NCBI GenBank assembly: GCA_947503335.1
Contig: CANNCY010000003.1
Location: 62,001 to 126,000, forward strand
DNA length: 64,000 nt
From: an uncultured Pseudomonadales bacterium
GTDB lineage: Bacteria; Pseudomonadota; Gammaproteobacteria; Pseudomonadales; CANNCY01
Reading direction: 5' to 3'
Positions 46,737 through 57,120 of the stretch are shown here, piece after piece (position 1 is the first letter of the stretch; each line of letters opens with the position of its first letter). A model generated the notes under the pieces. That model did no database searches. It worked only from the letters and a program-made list of their open reading frames with translations, and was not told where the DNA came from. The translations under genes were made by a program, and so were the position numbers.

Positions 46737-47903
46737 ATGCGCCATCTAGCCGTCATAGCCATTTGTTCAGCAGTATTGCTTAATGGATGCTCAGAGCCGC
46801 CAAAACAACGAGAAATGCCACCCGCGGCTGTTGAGGTGTTAACACTTCAAAAGGCTCCGTTAAAACGTAGTACGCAGTTCGTATCAAGAACGACTGCTAT
46901 TAACGACGTAACCATTCGATCACAGGTGACTGAATCGTTGGTTTCTCAGCACTTTACCACTGGTGATGATGTTAAAACGGGTGACTTGTTGTACACCCTT
47001 GAAAAGACACCCTTTGAAAACCAAGTAGCGCAGCGTAAAGCGTCACTCACGAGAGCCGAAAGTGCACTAGAAACGGCTGAGCGCAATTATAAGCGTGGTT
47101 TACAGTTAGAACCGGCTGGCAACATTAGCCAAGCTGACATGGATACATTAACTAATAACTTTAACACAGCGAAGGCAAGCGTAGCCGAGGCTAAAGCCGC
47201 ATTAGATGACGCAGAGTTAAAGCTAAACTACACCGAGATCAAAGCCCCTATTGATGGGCGTATGGGTATTTCTGACCCTTCTATCGGCGATGTAATCAAC
47301 GCAAATACTGATGTATTAACAACTATCGTGTCACTAGACCCTATGCGAGTGATTTTTCAATTAGACGAAAAAGCATTGGCAAGCCGGGTGCATCAAGATA
47401 TGAGCGGCTCACCCGTAGATAATGTAAACAAAGACTACCGTTTTGACCTAGTGATGCCTAACGGGCAAACCTACCAAGAAGAAGGTCGTTTGGTCTACAT
47501 GGATAACCGTGTAAGCGCTAATACAGGCACGATCAGTTTACGGGCAGATTTTCCTAACCCTTCTCTATTTTTACTACCCGGTCAGTATGTCACATTGGTG
47601 GTTAGTAAGCGTGAACCTGAAACTGTGCTAATGATTCCTCAGTCGGCAGTGCAACAAACCCAAGGTGGGTATTCAGTGTTAGTGGCGGGCGAAAACAATA
47701 TCGCGCAATCGGTAAGTGTAAAACTTGGTGACCGCTTTGAAGCCAGTTGGGAAGTTGTATCTGGGCTAAATGAAGGTGACCGAGTAATTGTTAATGGTAT
47801 TCAGAAGGTGCGAGTTGGAGGGCCGGTTCAGCCGACAGAACAGCAGCACAGACCCTTTGACGAACAGGGTAAAGCAGTAACTCCAAGCGCTGAAAAGGAG
47901 TAA
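46737..47903 (+). CDS. RND efflux periplasmic adaptor (membrane fusion protein)
   Basis: A 388-aa lipoprotein adaptor. Lipobox LNGC (Cys at ~18), then half a lipoyl domain (IRSQVTESLVSQHF), an alpha-helical hairpin (residues ~100-165), the second lipoyl half (YTEIKAPIDGRMG), a beta-barrel and a membrane-proximal domain ending GLNEGDRVIVNGIQKVRVG. It is of the AcrA/MexA type. It starts the pump operon and is followed after 6 bases by the permease. Confidence 0.93.
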   Translation: MRHLAVIAICSAVLLNGCSEPPKQREMPPAAVEVLTLQKAPLKRSTQFVSRTTAINDVTIRSQVTESLVSQHFTTGDDVKTGDLLYTLEKTPFENQVAQRKASLTRAESALETAERNYKRGLQLEPAGNISQADMDTLTNNFNTAKASVAEAKAALDDAELKLNYTEIKAPIDGRMGISDPSIGDVINANTDVLTTIVSLDPMRVIFQLDEKALASRVHQDMSGSPVDNVNKDYRFDLVMPNGQTYQEEGRLVYMDNRVSANTGTISLRADFPNPSLFLLPGQYVTLVVSKREPETVLMIPQSAVQQTQGGYSVLVAGENNIAQSVSVKLGDRFEASWEVVSGLNEGDRVIVNGIQKVRVGGPVQPTEQQHRPFDEQGKAVTPSAEKE

Positions 47904-47909
47904 CAGCCC

Positions 47910-50900
47910 ATGTTCAGTAAATTCTTTATTGAGCGACCTAAATTTGCGTTTGTAATCTCGATCATTATTAGCTTGGCTGGTTTATTGTCGATTTACGTAC
48001 TGCCTGTCGCTCAATTCCCAGAAATTGCGCCGCCCAGTGTGTCGGTACGAGCATTCTATCCTGGTGCAAGTGCCCAAACGGTGACCGACACCATCGCGGC
48101 TCCGATTGAAGCTGAGGTAAACGGCGTTGAAGGCATGACCTATATGTCATCAAAGTCGGCTAACGATGGTTCCTACTCGCTAACTATTACCTTCGAAACG
48201 GGTACCGACGCCGATATGGCGCAGGTAGATGTTCAGAATAGGGTCAATAAGGCACTGCCCACGTTACCCCCTGAAGCGACGCGATTAGGTATTACCGTCG
48301 ATAAACGCAGCTCTAACATGTTGCTTATTGTTAACCTGTTCTCGCCTAATGGCACCCATGATGGATTGTATCTATCAAACTATATGGCGCTGAACATGCT
48401 CGAAGAGATGTCGCGTATTAAAGGGGTGTCAGACGCGTCGATTATTGGCGAGTTAAAATATTCAATGCGCGTGTGGCTAGACCCCGATGCATTAACCGCT
48501 AGAGCAATTACTGCGACAGACGTGGTTGCCGCAATCAATGAACAGAATATTCAGGTGGCCGCGGGTACATTGGGTGGAGCACCGATAAGTGATGCACAGG
48601 TGTTTGAATACACCCTTCAAACTAAAGGTCGCTTAACCACTGTAGAAGAATTTGAAGCGATTGTATTGCGGGCTAATCCTGATGGTTCACGTATACGTTT
48701 AGGTGATGTGGCACGCATCGAATTAGGCTCGCAGTCGTACGGTGCTTTTGGTACGTTGAACAACCATCCTTCGACAGTGTTAGGCATCTATCAGCAACCA
48801 GACGCTAACGCCCTTGAACTAGCTGATGAGGTGTATGCAAAGCTAGAAGAGATGCGCAAGATGTATCCGAACGACGTGTCTGATGCGATTCTCTATGACT
48901 CCACTGAGTTTGTGCGGGTATCGTTGGCAGAGGTAATCAACACTCTGTTTGTCGCGCTTCTGTTGGTGATTATTGTTGTGTTCGTGTTTTTAGGCGATTG
49001 GCGCTCGACGTTGATTCCTGCTATCGCAATACCTGTATCACTTATTGGTACCTTCGCTGTGATGTTGGCGATGGGTATGTCAATCAATACGGTATCGTTA
49101 TTTGCGATGATTCTGGCGATTGGCGTGGTGGTTGATGATGCTATCGTAGTTGTAGAAAACGTGCAGCGCTTGATGGTTGAAGAAAACCTATCACCTAAGG
49201 ATGCGGCAATTAAAGCTATGAGCCAGGTGAGCGGCCCGATTGTTGCGACCACCTTGGTGTTGATGGCGGTGTTTGTGCCGGTTGCTATGATGCCAGGCAT
49301 TACCGGCAAGATGTATTCAGAATTTGCTATTACCATCTCGGTATCTGTGTTGATCAGTTCGATCAATGCATTAACTCTTAGCCCTGCTTTGGCAGCAACC
49401 GTGTTGCGCAAGCCAGAGGGCGAGAAGAAGGGGTGGTTAGGCAGTTTTGACCGTGGTTTAGCAGGCTTTACCGATAAGTATGCTGGCTGGGTAACTGCAC
49501 TGGTGGGGCGTAAAGCACTAGTGGTTGTGTTATTCGCAGCCTTAGGTGCGAGCACTTACTGGCTTGCAAAGGTGCTGCCTACAGGGTTTATTCCTGAAGA
49601 AGACCTAGGGTACTACATGGTGGATGTGTCGCTACCCGATGGTGCGGCGCTGCCCCGTACCGAAGCGGTGATGAGCGAAGTTATCGATATCTTAAACGAT
49701 GACCCAAATATCGAAGGCACCTTGGGCGTTGTCGGCTTTAGTATGCTTAATGGCGCCGTTTCTTCTAATGCAGGCATGGCCTTTGCGGTATTAAAGGATT
49801 GGGAAGACCGCCCTAATCCAGATCAAACTCAACAGGCTGTGATGGCAAGAGCGCAGGCAAAATTATTTGGTATCAAAGAGGCCTCGGTCTTTGCCTTTGC
49901 CTCACCGGCGATCCCTGGTTTGGGTGCAACTGGCGGATTTGAATTTGTTGTACAAGATTCATTAGCACGATCACCTCAAGAACTCGCTCAGGTAACTCGC
50001 GGTTTGCAAGTGGCAGCTATGCAAGACCCTGCCATTGCGTTTACCAATACGATGTTTAGGGCTGACGTACCGCAGTTAGAGGTAGACGTTGATCGCGAAA
50101 AAGCGAAATCGTTGGGGCTGCCGTTAACTGAATTGTATAGCACCTTGGCCATTAATCTTGGCGGTTCCTACGTAAACGACTTCAATCTCTACGGTAAGGC
50201 TTATCAGGTTAAGGTGCAGGCCGAACAAGAACACCGCGGTAGTGAAACTGACTTGGCTCGTATTTATGTACGTCAGTCTAATGGTGAGATGGTTCCTATC
50301 AGTACCTTTGTAGATATCGATCCTATTACGGGGCCTCAGGTAATTTCTCGTTACAACCTACTCAGCTCTGCAACGATCAATGGCCAGCAGTCGCCAGGGG
50401 TAAGTACCGGTGATGCTATTGCGGCGATGGAGCGAGTGGCCGCCGATCACTTGCCACAGGGGTATCAATTCTCTTGGACGGGTATGACATATCAGCAGCT
50501 AGCTGCGGGCAATCTGGCGCCTATCTTGTTTGGTTTGGCGATTATTTTTGTGTACCTGTTTTTGGTGGCTCAATACGAAAGTTGGATGATTCCGTTGGCA
50601 GTGATGTTTGCGGTTCCCATAGCAATATTGGGCGCGTTTTTGGCGGTGCTAATAGCAAGCAGTGATATCAATCTGTATACCCAAATCGGCTTGGTGATAC
50701 TGATCGGTCTGGCCGCTAAAAACGCGATCTTAATTGTGGAGTTTGCGAAAGAGCAGTATGAAACCGGTATGAGTGTAGTAGAGGCGGCAGTAAGCGCCGC
50801 ACGCTTGCGCTTTAGAGCAGTACTGATGACTGCCTTCAGTTTTGTATTAGGTGTAGCGCCATTGGTGATAGCGTCGGGCGCAGGCGCAGCATCGCGTCAA

Positions 50901-51026
50901 GCGATTGGTCAGGCGGTATTCGGCGGTATGCTTATGGCGGGCATTGTGGGTACCTTATTGGTACCCGTATTTTACGCAATCATTCAGGCGATTATTAATC
51001 GTTCAAGTGGCGTGTCAGATCGATAA
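47910..51026 (+). CDS. RND efflux permease, HAE-1 (AcrB/MexB) type
   Basis: A 1038-aa proton-driven trimeric transporter with 12 TMs in two repeats: TM1 near 10-30, a periplasmic porter domain, the TM block 335-500, a second porter domain and the TM block ~870-1030. The proton relay is intact: Asp-Asp in [14 protein letters not shown] and Lys in [13 protein letters not shown]. It belongs to the hydrophobe/amphiphile efflux-1 group. No outer-membrane channel or regulator gene is adjacent, so it must use a TolC-like protein encoded elsewhere. Its 3' end overlaps the convergent tag gene by 32 bases. Confidence 0.95.
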   Translation: MFSKFFIERPKFAFVISIIISLAGLLSIYVLPVAQFPEIAPPSVSVRAFYPGASAQTVTDTIAAPIEAEVNGVEGMTYMSSKSANDGSYSLTITFETGTDADMAQVDVQNRVNKALPTLPPEATRLGITVDKRSSNMLLIVNLFSPNGTHDGLYLSNYMALNMLEEMSRIKGVSDASIIGELKYSMRVWLDPDALTARAITATDVVAAINEQNIQVAAGTLGGAPISDAQVFEYTLQTKGRLTTVEEFEAIVLRANPDGSRIRLGDVARIELGSQSYGAFGTLNNHPSTVLGIYQQPDANALELADEVYAKLEEMRKMYPNDVSDAILYDSTEFVRVSLAEVINTLFVALLLVIIVVFVFLGDWRSTLIPAIAIPVSLIGTFAVMLAMGMSINTVSLFAMILAIGVVVDDAIVVVENVQRLMVEENLSPKDAAIKAMSQVSGPIVATTLVLMAVFVPVAMMPGITGKMYSEFAITISVSVLISSINALTLSPALAATVLRKPEGEKKGWLGSFDRGLAGFTDKYAGWVTALVGRKALVVVLFAALGASTYWLAKVLPTGFIPEEDLGYYMVDVSLPDGAALPRTEAVMSEVIDILNDDPNIEGTLGVVGFSMLNGAVSSNAGMAFAVLKDWEDRPNPDQTQQAVMARAQAKLFGIKEASVFAFASPAIPGLGATGGFEFVVQDSLARSPQELAQVTRGLQVAAMQDPAIAFTNTMFRADVPQLEVDVDREKAKSLGLPLTELYSTLAINLGGSYVNDFNLYGKAYQVKVQAEQEHRGSETDLARIYVRQSNGEMVPISTFVDIDPITGPQVISRYNLLSSATINGQQSPGVSTGDAIAAMERVAADHLPQGYQFSWTGMTYQQLAAGNLAPILFGLAIIFVYLFLVAQYESWMIPLAVMFAVPIAILGAFLAVLIASSDINLYTQIGLVILIGLAAKNAILIVEFAKEQYETGMSVVEAAVSAARLRFRAVLMTAFSFVLGVAPLVIASGAGAASRQAIGQAVFGGMLMAGIVGTLLVPVFYAIIQAIINRSSGVSDR

Positions 51027-51588
51027 CTTCTTTATGCCTAGGGCAGTGGGTTAAGTGGTCGTTGACCATGCCTACTGCCTGCATAAAGGCATAGCAGATA
51101 GTTGAACCCATAAATTTAAACCCATCTTTCTTGAGTTGTTTGGCCATGCGATCAGAGATCTCGCTGGTTGCCGGTGATTCGCTTAGTTTGTTGAAGTGGT
51201 TTATGATGGGCTTGCCGTCAACAAACTGCCAAATGTAGTCTTTTAACGAGATGCCTCTGTTGTTTAGTCGCTGCACAGCTTGTGCGTTTGAGCGTACCGA
51301 ATATATTTTTAGCTTATTGCGTACGATAGATGGGTCGTCTCGCATCGCTTCTAGTTGGCTGTCAGTAAGCGCGGCGAGTGCGTTTATGTCGTAGTTTAAA
51401 AATGCCTTACGATAACCGTCTCGTTTTCGCAATATGGTGATCCAGCTTAAGCCAGCTTGCGCGCCTTCAAGTGTGATAAACTCGAACAGTGTCTGCTCAT
51501 CGAAGACGGGTACGCCCCATTCTTTATCGTGATACTCAACGTATAGCGGGTCGTCGCCACACCAGTCACAGCGTTTGAGCTCGTCCAT
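50995..51588 (-). CDS. tag: DNA-3-methyladenine glycosylase I
   Basis: A 197-aa base-excision repair enzyme for 3-methyladenine. Zn-binding ends are visible: KRCDWC at the N-terminus and [10 protein letters not shown] at the C-terminus, with [13 protein letters not shown] and [10 protein letters not shown] in the core. Length is near the E. coli enzyme (187). The ATG at 51588 is divergent from dtd (29 bases between starts). It overlaps the RND permease end by 32 bases. Confidence 0.95.
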   Translation of the reverse strand: MDELKRCDWCGDDPLYVEYHDKEWGVPVFDEQTLFEFITLEGAQAGLSWITILRKRDGYRKAFLNYDINALAALTDSQLEAMRDDPSIVRNKLKIYSVRSNAQAVQRLNNRGISLKDYIWQFVDGKPIINHFNKLSESPATSEISDRMAKQLKKDGFKFMGSTICYAFMQAVGMVNDHLTHCPRHKEVIDLTRHLND

Positions 51589-51616
51589 GAATGTTCTCCA
51601 ATAGATTAAGATAGAT

Positions 51617-52057
51617 ATGAAAGCACTGATTCAGCGTGTAACGCAAGCAAAGGTTGAAGTAGACGGCCGCACCACTGGCGAAATAGGGCGAGGCTTGTTG
51701 GTGCTCTTGGGTATTGAGCAAGGCGATAATGTAGATACAGCTAAGCGAATGATCGAACGTCTTTTAGAATACCGTGTTCATAGTGATGAAGCGGGCAAGA
51801 TGAATTTAAGTACCGAGCAAATTGAGGGTGGGCTATTAGTTGTAAGCCAGTTCACTTTGGCGGCAGATACTCGCAAGGGGCGTCGACCTAGTTTTTCGGG
51901 TGCAGCGTCACCGACCGACGCAAAAGCACTGTATGATCAGTTTGTCGAATTGCTAAACGATCGTTACGCACACACTGGCTACGGCGAATTTGCAGCTGAT
52001 ATGCAAGTAAGTTTAACGAATGATGGGCCAGTCACCTTTATGTTAGAGGTGTCGTAG
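51617..52057 (+). CDS. dtd: D-aminoacyl-tRNA deacylase
   Basis: A 146-aa proofreading enzyme that frees tRNA from D-amino acids (and glycine mischarged on tRNA-Ala). Active-site motifs are SQFTLAAD, the GxRPSF region and DGPVTFMLE near the end, which form the cross-subunit Gly-cisPro pocket. Start at ATG 51617. Confidence 0.96.
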   Translation: MKALIQRVTQAKVEVDGRTTGEIGRGLLVLLGIEQGDNVDTAKRMIERLLEYRVHSDEAGKMNLSTEQIEGGLLVVSQFTLAADTRKGRRPSFSGAASPTDAKALYDQFVELLNDRYAHTGYGEFAADMQVSLTNDGPVTFMLEVS

Positions 52058-52069
52058 CCCATAAGGTTT

Positions 52070-52088
52070 AGCCGAATGTTATTCGGCT
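52070..52088. terminator. Hairpin between dtd and tatC
   Basis: AGCCGAAT and ATTCGGCT form a perfect 8-bp stem with a GTT loop between convergent genes; it includes the tatC stop. A T-run is lacking. Confidence 0.45.
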
Positions 52089-52810
52089 TCTAGTTCGTCT
52101 TCTTTGGGCGTAATGGCTTTGCCCCAGATCACACCAATTTCAAACAGCAACCACATCGGAATCGCCAATAAGAACTGGCTTATAACATCAGGTGGTGTCA
52201 GTAGCATTGCGATAGTGAAGCAACCAACAATTACGAAAGGGCGCTTAGCAGTAAGTGAATCTGGCTCTGCGATACCTGCACGAATAGCTAGAACAACAGC
52301 AACAGGAATCTCAAACGCCAAACCAAAAGCAAAGAAAAGCTTTAGTACTAACGCTAGATACGCTTGAATATCTGGCATTACCGCTACACCATCTGGCGCA
52401 ACGCTGGTTAGCCAGCCAAAGGCGAGTGGTGCGACTAAGAAGTGGGCGAATGCAACGCCAATGTAGAATAACAAGACGCTAGTGATAAAAAGCGGAATCG
52501 CAAACAGCTTTTCTTTCTGATACAGAGCTGGTGCGACAAAGCTCCAGATCTGATACAGCGCATAGGGCATGGTCACGAAAAAGCTCGTAAAGAACGTTAG
52601 CTTAATCGGCGTAAAGAATGTCGCCGTTACATCGGTAGCAATCATCGTACTGCCTTGGGGAAGGCGTTCGATGAGTGGCATGGCTACAAAATGATAGATA
52701 TCGTTAGCGAAATAAATAAGCCCAACAAATACAAGCATGACCGCTAGTACGATGCGCAAAATACGATCACGCAGCTCAATCATGTGAGAAATAAACGTCG
52801 GTTCGCTCAT
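52079..52810 (-). CDS. tatC: Twin-arginine translocase subunit TatC
   Basis: A 243-aa polytopic inner-membrane protein with six TMs, the receptor for twin-arginine signal peptides. The N-terminal MSEPTFISHMIELRDRIL and the first periplasmic loop are typical of TatC, and FVAPALYQKEK includes the Glu conserved for signal-peptide binding. It overlaps tatB by four bases. Last gene of ubiE-ubiJ-ubiB-hisI-hisE-tatA-tatB-tatC. Confidence 0.96.
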   Translation of the reverse strand: MSEPTFISHMIELRDRILRIVLAVMLVFVGLIYFANDIYHFVAMPLIERLPQGSTMIATDVTATFFTPIKLTFFTSFFVTMPYALYQIWSFVAPALYQKEKLFAIPLFITSVLLFYIGVAFAHFLVAPLAFGWLTSVAPDGVAVMPDIQAYLALVLKLFFAFGLAFEIPVAVVLAIRAGIAEPDSLTAKRPFVIVGCFTIAMLLTPPDVISQFLLAIPMWLLFEIGVIWGKAITPKEDELEAE

Positions 52811-53268
52811 GATTTAGGGTCGCTTTTAGAGTTGTCTTTATCTAAATCGGAGGCATCTGTTGATGGCTCGTGACTTGATGACTGTGCACTTGATTCGTTT
52901 GGTAGCTGCTCGTTGTCAGTTGTACTGTCGGCAGCTTTCTTTGCGGCTTCAATCGTTGACTTGAGCTCGCCGGTTACGGGGTCAAGTTCGTCGACTAGTG
53001 GCGGTGGCATACCCTCTTTAAAGGTGTTTTCAATCGCCTCTTTGCTTTCATTAAGCTTGGTCATAACGTCGTGGTTATGAATTTGACGACGAATGTCATC
53101 AGCACCTACTTCTCGCTCAATCTCGGCCTTAGCCGTGGCAATGCTGCGCTTGATGCGGCTAGTGAACATGGTGATTGAGCGAATTGTTTCGGGTAGCTTC
53201 TCGGGGCCAATAACAATTAGCCCTACAACGAACACTACCAGTAGCTCGATAAACCCGATATCAAACAT
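52807..53268 (-). CDS. tatB: Twin-arginine translocase subunit TatB
   Basis: A 153-aa protein with one N-terminal TM (FIELLVVFVVGLIVIGPEKLP) and an amphipathic helix, then a long charged tail rich in Asp, Ser and Glu. TatB joins TatC in the signal-peptide receptor. It starts 3 bases after the tatA stop. Confidence 0.93.
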   Translation of the reverse strand: MFDIGFIELLVVFVVGLIVIGPEKLPETIRSITMFTSRIKRSIATAKAEIEREVGADDIRRQIHNHDVMTKLNESKEAIENTFKEGMPPPLVDELDPVTGELKSTIEAAKKAADSTTDNEQLPNESSAQSSSHEPSTDASDLDKDNSKSDPKS

Positions 53269-53271
53269 CGA

Positions 53272-53478
53272 TTACTTTTTGTCGCTGTCAGCTTTATCTT
53301 CGTCGTTCGCAATCTTTGCGGTGTCTTCTTTTTTGTCACCGTCGTCGTCGGCAACAGACTTCTTGAAACCTTTAATAGCGGTGCCAAGGTCAGAGCCAAG
53401 ATTACGTAGTCTCTTGGTGCCAAATAGTAGAATAACGATCACTAAAATGATCACGATTTGCATTGGGCCGATAGCCAT
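53272..53478 (-). CDS. tatA: Twin-arginine translocase subunit TatA
   Basis: A 68-aa protein with a short TM ([15 protein letters not shown]), the hinge, then the amphipathic helix [20 protein letters not shown]. TatA oligomerises to form the translocation site. It is followed at once by tatB. Confidence 0.95.
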   Translation of the reverse strand: MAIGPMQIVIILVIVILLFGTKRLRNLGSDLGTAIKGFKKSVADDDGDKKEDTAKIANDEDKADSDKK

Positions 53479-53496
53479 GGGTGTATCTCCGTACTT

Positions 53497-53841
53497 CTAA
53501 TCTTTGTTATTTAGTCGATTGGCCTTCTCGGTAAGCCCAGAGGTGCCGAATCTTTGTTCGAGTATAGTCATTACTTCTTTAGAGGATAGACCACACTCGG
53601 CAAGCGCGATGAGCGAATGAAACCATAAGTCTGCTGCTTCGCCAACTAATTCTTCTAATTTTTGCGAACTTTTTTCTAGGTGTGCATCTTTTGCGGCGAG
53701 AATAAACTCGGTGCTCTCTTCGCCGACCTTTTCTAGCATCTTATTTAAGCCTTGCTGTTTTAAGCTGGCGACGTAAGAGGTTTCGGCGGGCTGGGTAAAG
53801 CGATTTGCAATTACAGCGTCTAAATCAGACAGGTTAATCAT
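53497..53841 (-). CDS. hisE: Phosphoribosyl-ATP pyrophosphatase
   Basis: A 114-aa all-alpha NTP pyrophosphohydrolase for the second step of histidine synthesis. The MazG-like metal-binding motif KVGEESTEFILAAKD and GEAADLWFHSL are visible. It overlaps hisI by four bases. Separate HisE and HisI proteins, as in Pseudomonas, contrast with the fused HisIE of enterics. Confidence 0.96.
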   Translation of the reverse strand: MINLSDLDAVIANRFTQPAETSYVASLKQQGLNKMLEKVGEESTEFILAAKDAHLEKSSQKLEELVGEAADLWFHSLIALAECGLSSKEVMTILEQRFGTSGLTEKANRLNNKD

Positions 53842-54203
53842 GCGTTTACCTCTTTACGGGTATCGACCCAGTCACCTTGTTCGGCGGCGTAAAAAAAGCA
53901 ATGCTCATAGCCAGTGTGACAGGCTGCTCCTGTCTGCGTCACCTTCATAAGAAGACTGTCTTTGTCACAATCGGTGTGCAGTGACACTAACTCTTGTGTG
54001 TGGCCTGAGGTTTCACCTTTTCGCCATAACGCTTGGCGCGAACGCGAAAAATAGACACCGCGCTTTTCTGACAGTGTGGCAATCAACGCCTCTTTGTTCA
54101 TGTAGGCTTGCATCAAAATTTGCCCTGTTTCAGAACATTGTGTAATTACAGGTAGTAAACCGTTTTCAGGCCACTTTAAACTGTCTACGAGCGCTTCATT
54201 CAT
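53838..54203 (-). CDS. hisI: Phosphoribosyl-AMP cyclohydrolase
   Basis: A 121-aa Zn enzyme opening the purine ring of PR-AMP, the third step of histidine synthesis. Motifs: YFSRSRQALWRKGETSGHTQ and DCDKDSLLMKVTQTGAACHTGYEHCFF, with the three Cys/Asp ligands. It lies 8 bases after ubiB. Confidence 0.96.
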   Translation of the reverse strand: MNEALVDSLKWPENGLLPVITQCSETGQILMQAYMNKEALIATLSEKRGVYFSRSRQALWRKGETSGHTQELVSLHTDCDKDSLLMKVTQTGAACHTGYEHCFFYAAEQGDWVDTRKEVNA

Positions 54204-54211
54204 ATTTGATC

Positions 54212-55792
54212 CTATCGACTAATAGCTACAAGTGTAGCTAGTGACAGTACAACGCTTGTTGCGGCGGCGGTCAAGCTACCACTTTCAACTGCAAGGGTTA
54301 ATGCATAGATCGCGGTGCCACCTAGCGCGCCGCATGTGGCAAGCTTTACTAGGTTGTCAAGCAGCGAGTCTCGAGGTTTATCAAGACTATCGATTACCTG
54401 ATACAGACGGCGAAGGCGATCTGGCAACAACGGCATTTGCTCAGCGATTTTGGGAATGTCACTGGCGATCGTTTTGGCAACACCTAGTGGGCCAAACTGC
54501 TGTTTAGACCAACGTTTTAAAAACGGAAGAGCGGTGTTCCATAAATCGAGGTCGGGATACAGTGAGCGGCCTAGGCCTTCTACGTGAAGCAATGTCTTCT
54601 GCAATAATACAAGTGATGGTTGCACCCGCATATCGTAACGACGTGCCGTAGCAAATAGGTTTAGCAGTAGCTCGGCAAGCGAAATCTCGCCCAAGGGCTT
54701 TGCAAATATAGGTTCACATAAGGAACGCATTGTAGCGGCAAATTCGTGCGCCTTGGTATCAGCTCCAACCCAGCCACTTTGAATGTGTAGATCGGCAACA
54801 CGCTGATAATCCTGTTCAAAAATGGCGATTAAGTTGTGGCCCATGTAAAACTGATCTTCTTTACTGAGCGTGCCCATGATCGCGCAATCAATACCGATGT
54901 AGCGATTTAAACTAGCGTCTGTACTGTCGACCATGATGTTACCAGGGTGCATGTCGGCATGGAAAAAATTGTGCTCAAACACCTGGGTAAAGAAAATTTC
55001 GACGCCGTGTTCTGCTAAGGTTTTGCGATCAAAGCCTGCCGAGTCGATTTTTTCAGCTTGATCAACGCCAATACCATAGATGCGTTCGCTCGTCATAACC
55101 CGCTCACTACAGAACGGCCAAAATACTTCGGGCACATACAGTAGGGGCGAGTTTAAAAAGTTTGCGCGTAGCTGAGCGCTGTTACCAGCCTCTAAGCGAA
55201 GGTCTAATTCACTAACTAAAATGGCGTGAAGGTCATCAATTACTTCTGTGAGGCGTAGCCGTTTACCAAGTGTTGTGTTGTTGGTAATTAACGACGCGAA
55301 TCGTTTTAACCAGCCAAAATCACGCTCGATAGTACGATCAATATTGGGGCGCACTATTTTAACAACAACATCTTTGTCATCAAGCTTGGCTGTGTGTACC
55401 TGCGCAATTGAGGCAGATGCCAGTGGTTGTTCACTTAGCGACTTTAACAAAGGTGCGGCCTGCGGACCAAGCTGATCACGTAAAATACTGCGTGCTGTAT
55501 CGGTGTCAAAAGGGGGTACGTCATCTTGTAACGATGATAACGTTGTTGCCATTTCTTGACCGACGATGTCGCCTCGGGTCGAGAGTAGCTGACCAAACTT
55601 GATAGGCACCGGCCCTAGCTGTTCGAGCGTGGTGCGCAGTGCTATGTCGATGGGTTGGCGTTTAGCAGGGATTAACCACCAAGGTAGGGCAAATAGCATT
55701 GCACGTGTATGCCAAGGGAGATTAAGTTTTGCTAAGTGCCAAAAGAGCCCTTGCCTTGAGGCAACCCAGATGATTTGTAACAAGCGAATCAT
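54212..55792 (-). CDS. ubiB: Ubiquinone biosynthesis kinase-like protein UbiB
   Basis: A 526-aa member of the ADCK/UbiB atypical kinase family. The KxGQ motif (IKFGQLLSTRGD), the ALAS-like ASASIAQVH segment, and the catalytic HADMHPGNIMV and DCAIMGTL are all intact. Hydrophobic segments near the C-terminus (ATCGALGGTAIYALTLAV and following) anchor it in the inner membrane. UbiB probably uses ATPase activity to release quinone precursors from the membrane. It overlaps ubiJ by four bases. Confidence 0.95.
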   Translation of the reverse strand: MIRLLQIIWVASRQGLFWHLAKLNLPWHTRAMLFALPWWLIPAKRQPIDIALRTTLEQLGPVPIKFGQLLSTRGDIVGQEMATTLSSLQDDVPPFDTDTARSILRDQLGPQAAPLLKSLSEQPLASASIAQVHTAKLDDKDVVVKIVRPNIDRTIERDFGWLKRFASLITNNTTLGKRLRLTEVIDDLHAILVSELDLRLEAGNSAQLRANFLNSPLLYVPEVFWPFCSERVMTSERIYGIGVDQAEKIDSAGFDRKTLAEHGVEIFFTQVFEHNFFHADMHPGNIMVDSTDASLNRYIGIDCAIMGTLSKEDQFYMGHNLIAIFEQDYQRVADLHIQSGWVGADTKAHEFAATMRSLCEPIFAKPLGEISLAELLLNLFATARRYDMRVQPSLVLLQKTLLHVEGLGRSLYPDLDLWNTALPFLKRWSKQQFGPLGVAKTIASDIPKIAEQMPLLPDRLRRLYQVIDSLDKPRDSLLDNLVKLATCGALGGTAIYALTLAVESGSLTAAATSVVLSLATLVAISR

Positions 55793-56343
55793 GAGCGATT
55801 TAGCCCCTTGATAGCATCTTTGACCATGGCATGGGCGGCAGACAATGTGGGGAACGGCATATATAGCCCTTGTTCATGTTGCCGAAAATTGCTCGCCAAA
55901 CGCGCTAGCTCAGTGATAGCATTTTGCCTAACTTGCATCGAATGATTAAGACCCGAGCCCAGCATTGATGCAAACTCATCTCCAAGTAGCGGTTGCAAGA
56001 ACTGCTTCCAGTCGAGACCTAGCTTGTAGACTAGGTTTTGCCATGGGGCGAGCGGGCCAGTAATGCTGGCTTCGTTGGCGCGGCCAGAAAGGGCACGAGA
56101 AATCTCGATTGGCGAGCCTACTATATAGCAGTCGGGGCTATCTTGTTCGTTAATTGAACGTACTTGAATCTGGTTGTCACAGACTTCTATAAAGAGAGCA
56201 TCGACACCCGGTGAGCCGTGATAAAGCGCAAGTGACGAGCCGTTAAGTACAGAAAGCTCGCCAGCGCATTCGATGTTTCGGCTAGCTGTTTCTGACAGCA
56301 CTTGGCTGACTTTGGCCAGTAAGGGTGCGATCAGGCTGCTCAT
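55789..56343 (-). CDS. ubiJ: Ubiquinone biosynthesis accessory factor UbiJ
   Basis: A 184-aa protein with an SCP2-type lipid-binding domain in its first half and a helical C-terminal part (LARLASNFRQHEQGLYMPFPT). UbiJ organises the Ubi enzymes with UbiK and binds quinone precursors. Identification rests mainly on its place between ubiE and ubiB, where UbiJ always lies, with a fitting length (E. coli 201). It starts one base after the ubiE stop. Confidence 0.87.
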   Translation of the reverse strand: MSSLIAPLLAKVSQVLSETASRNIECAGELSVLNGSSLALYHGSPGVDALFIEVCDNQIQVRSINEQDSPDCYIVGSPIEISRALSGRANEASITGPLAPWQNLVYKLGLDWKQFLQPLLGDEFASMLGSGLNHSMQVRQNAITELARLASNFRQHEQGLYMPFPTLSAAHAMVKDAIKGLNRS

Positions 56344-56344
56344 G

Positions 56345-57088
56345 TTATTTGATGCCTGTGTGAATCGCGACGATACCGCCCGTTAAGTTTTGGTATGTCG
56401 AGCGACTAAAGCCAGCGTTGCTGACCATAGTTTGAAGTTCTGCTTGGCCAGGATGCATACGGATAGATTCGGCTAGATATCGATAACTATCGGCATCGTT
56501 TGCTACTAGTTCACCCATTTTAGGAAGCAGTTTAAACGAGTAAGTATCGTACACCTTGCTTAGAATAGGGTTTGAGGGCTTAGAGAACTCAAGTACTAGC
56601 AGCTTACCACCCGGTTTTAAAACTCTGTAAAATGAGCGCAGCGCTTTATCTTTGTCGGTGACGTTACGTAGGCCAAAGGCGATAGTGATGATGTCAAAAT
56701 GATCGTCAGGAAACGGCAGCATTTCGGCGTTTGCTTGGCAGTAGGTGACGTTAGCGCCAACACCGCGGTCTATTAAACGGTCACGGCCTACATTTAGCAT
56801 TGAACTATTAATATCGGCTAATACTACCTGGCCTTCGTTGCCTACGCGTTGCGAAAACTGCCAGGTTAAATCGCCTGTGCCGCCCGCAATATCAAGAACG
56901 CGGCTGCCCTTACGTACACCTGATTGGTCTATGGTAACGCGCTTCCATAGGCGATGAATGCCCCCAGACATCAGATCGTTCATGACATCGTATTGCGAGG
57001 CTACCGAGTGAAATACGCCAGCGACGCGATTGGCTTTATCACGGCTATCAACGGTTTCGTAACCAAAGTGGGTTTTATTATCGCTCAT
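56345..57088 (-). CDS. ubiE: Ubiquinone/menaquinone C-methyltransferase UbiE
   Basis: A 247-aa SAM-dependent methyltransferase in quinone synthesis. Family signatures: THFGYETV near the start, [19 protein letters not shown], the SAM loop [13 protein letters not shown] and LVLEFSKP. It heads the ubi-his-tat operon. Confidence 0.96.
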   Translation of the reverse strand: MSDNKTHFGYETVDSRDKANRVAGVFHSVASQYDVMNDLMSGGIHRLWKRVTIDQSGVRKGSRVLDIAGGTGDLTWQFSQRVGNEGQVVLADINSSMLNVGRDRLIDRGVGANVTYCQANAEMLPFPDDHFDIITIAFGLRNVTDKDKALRSFYRVLKPGGKLLVLEFSKPSNPILSKVYDTYSFKLLPKMGELVANDADSYRYLAESIRMHPGQAELQTMVSNAGFSRSTYQNLTGGIVAIHTGIK

Positions 57089-57120
57089 GGTGCTACCTCA
57101 ATTATTGCCGCCATTGTACA

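Noticed and set aside
48893-49555. 220-codon open frame on the minus strand inside the RND permease
   Set aside because: Opposite conserved TM segments of the permease; composition is Thr/Ile-rich as expected from an antisense shadow.
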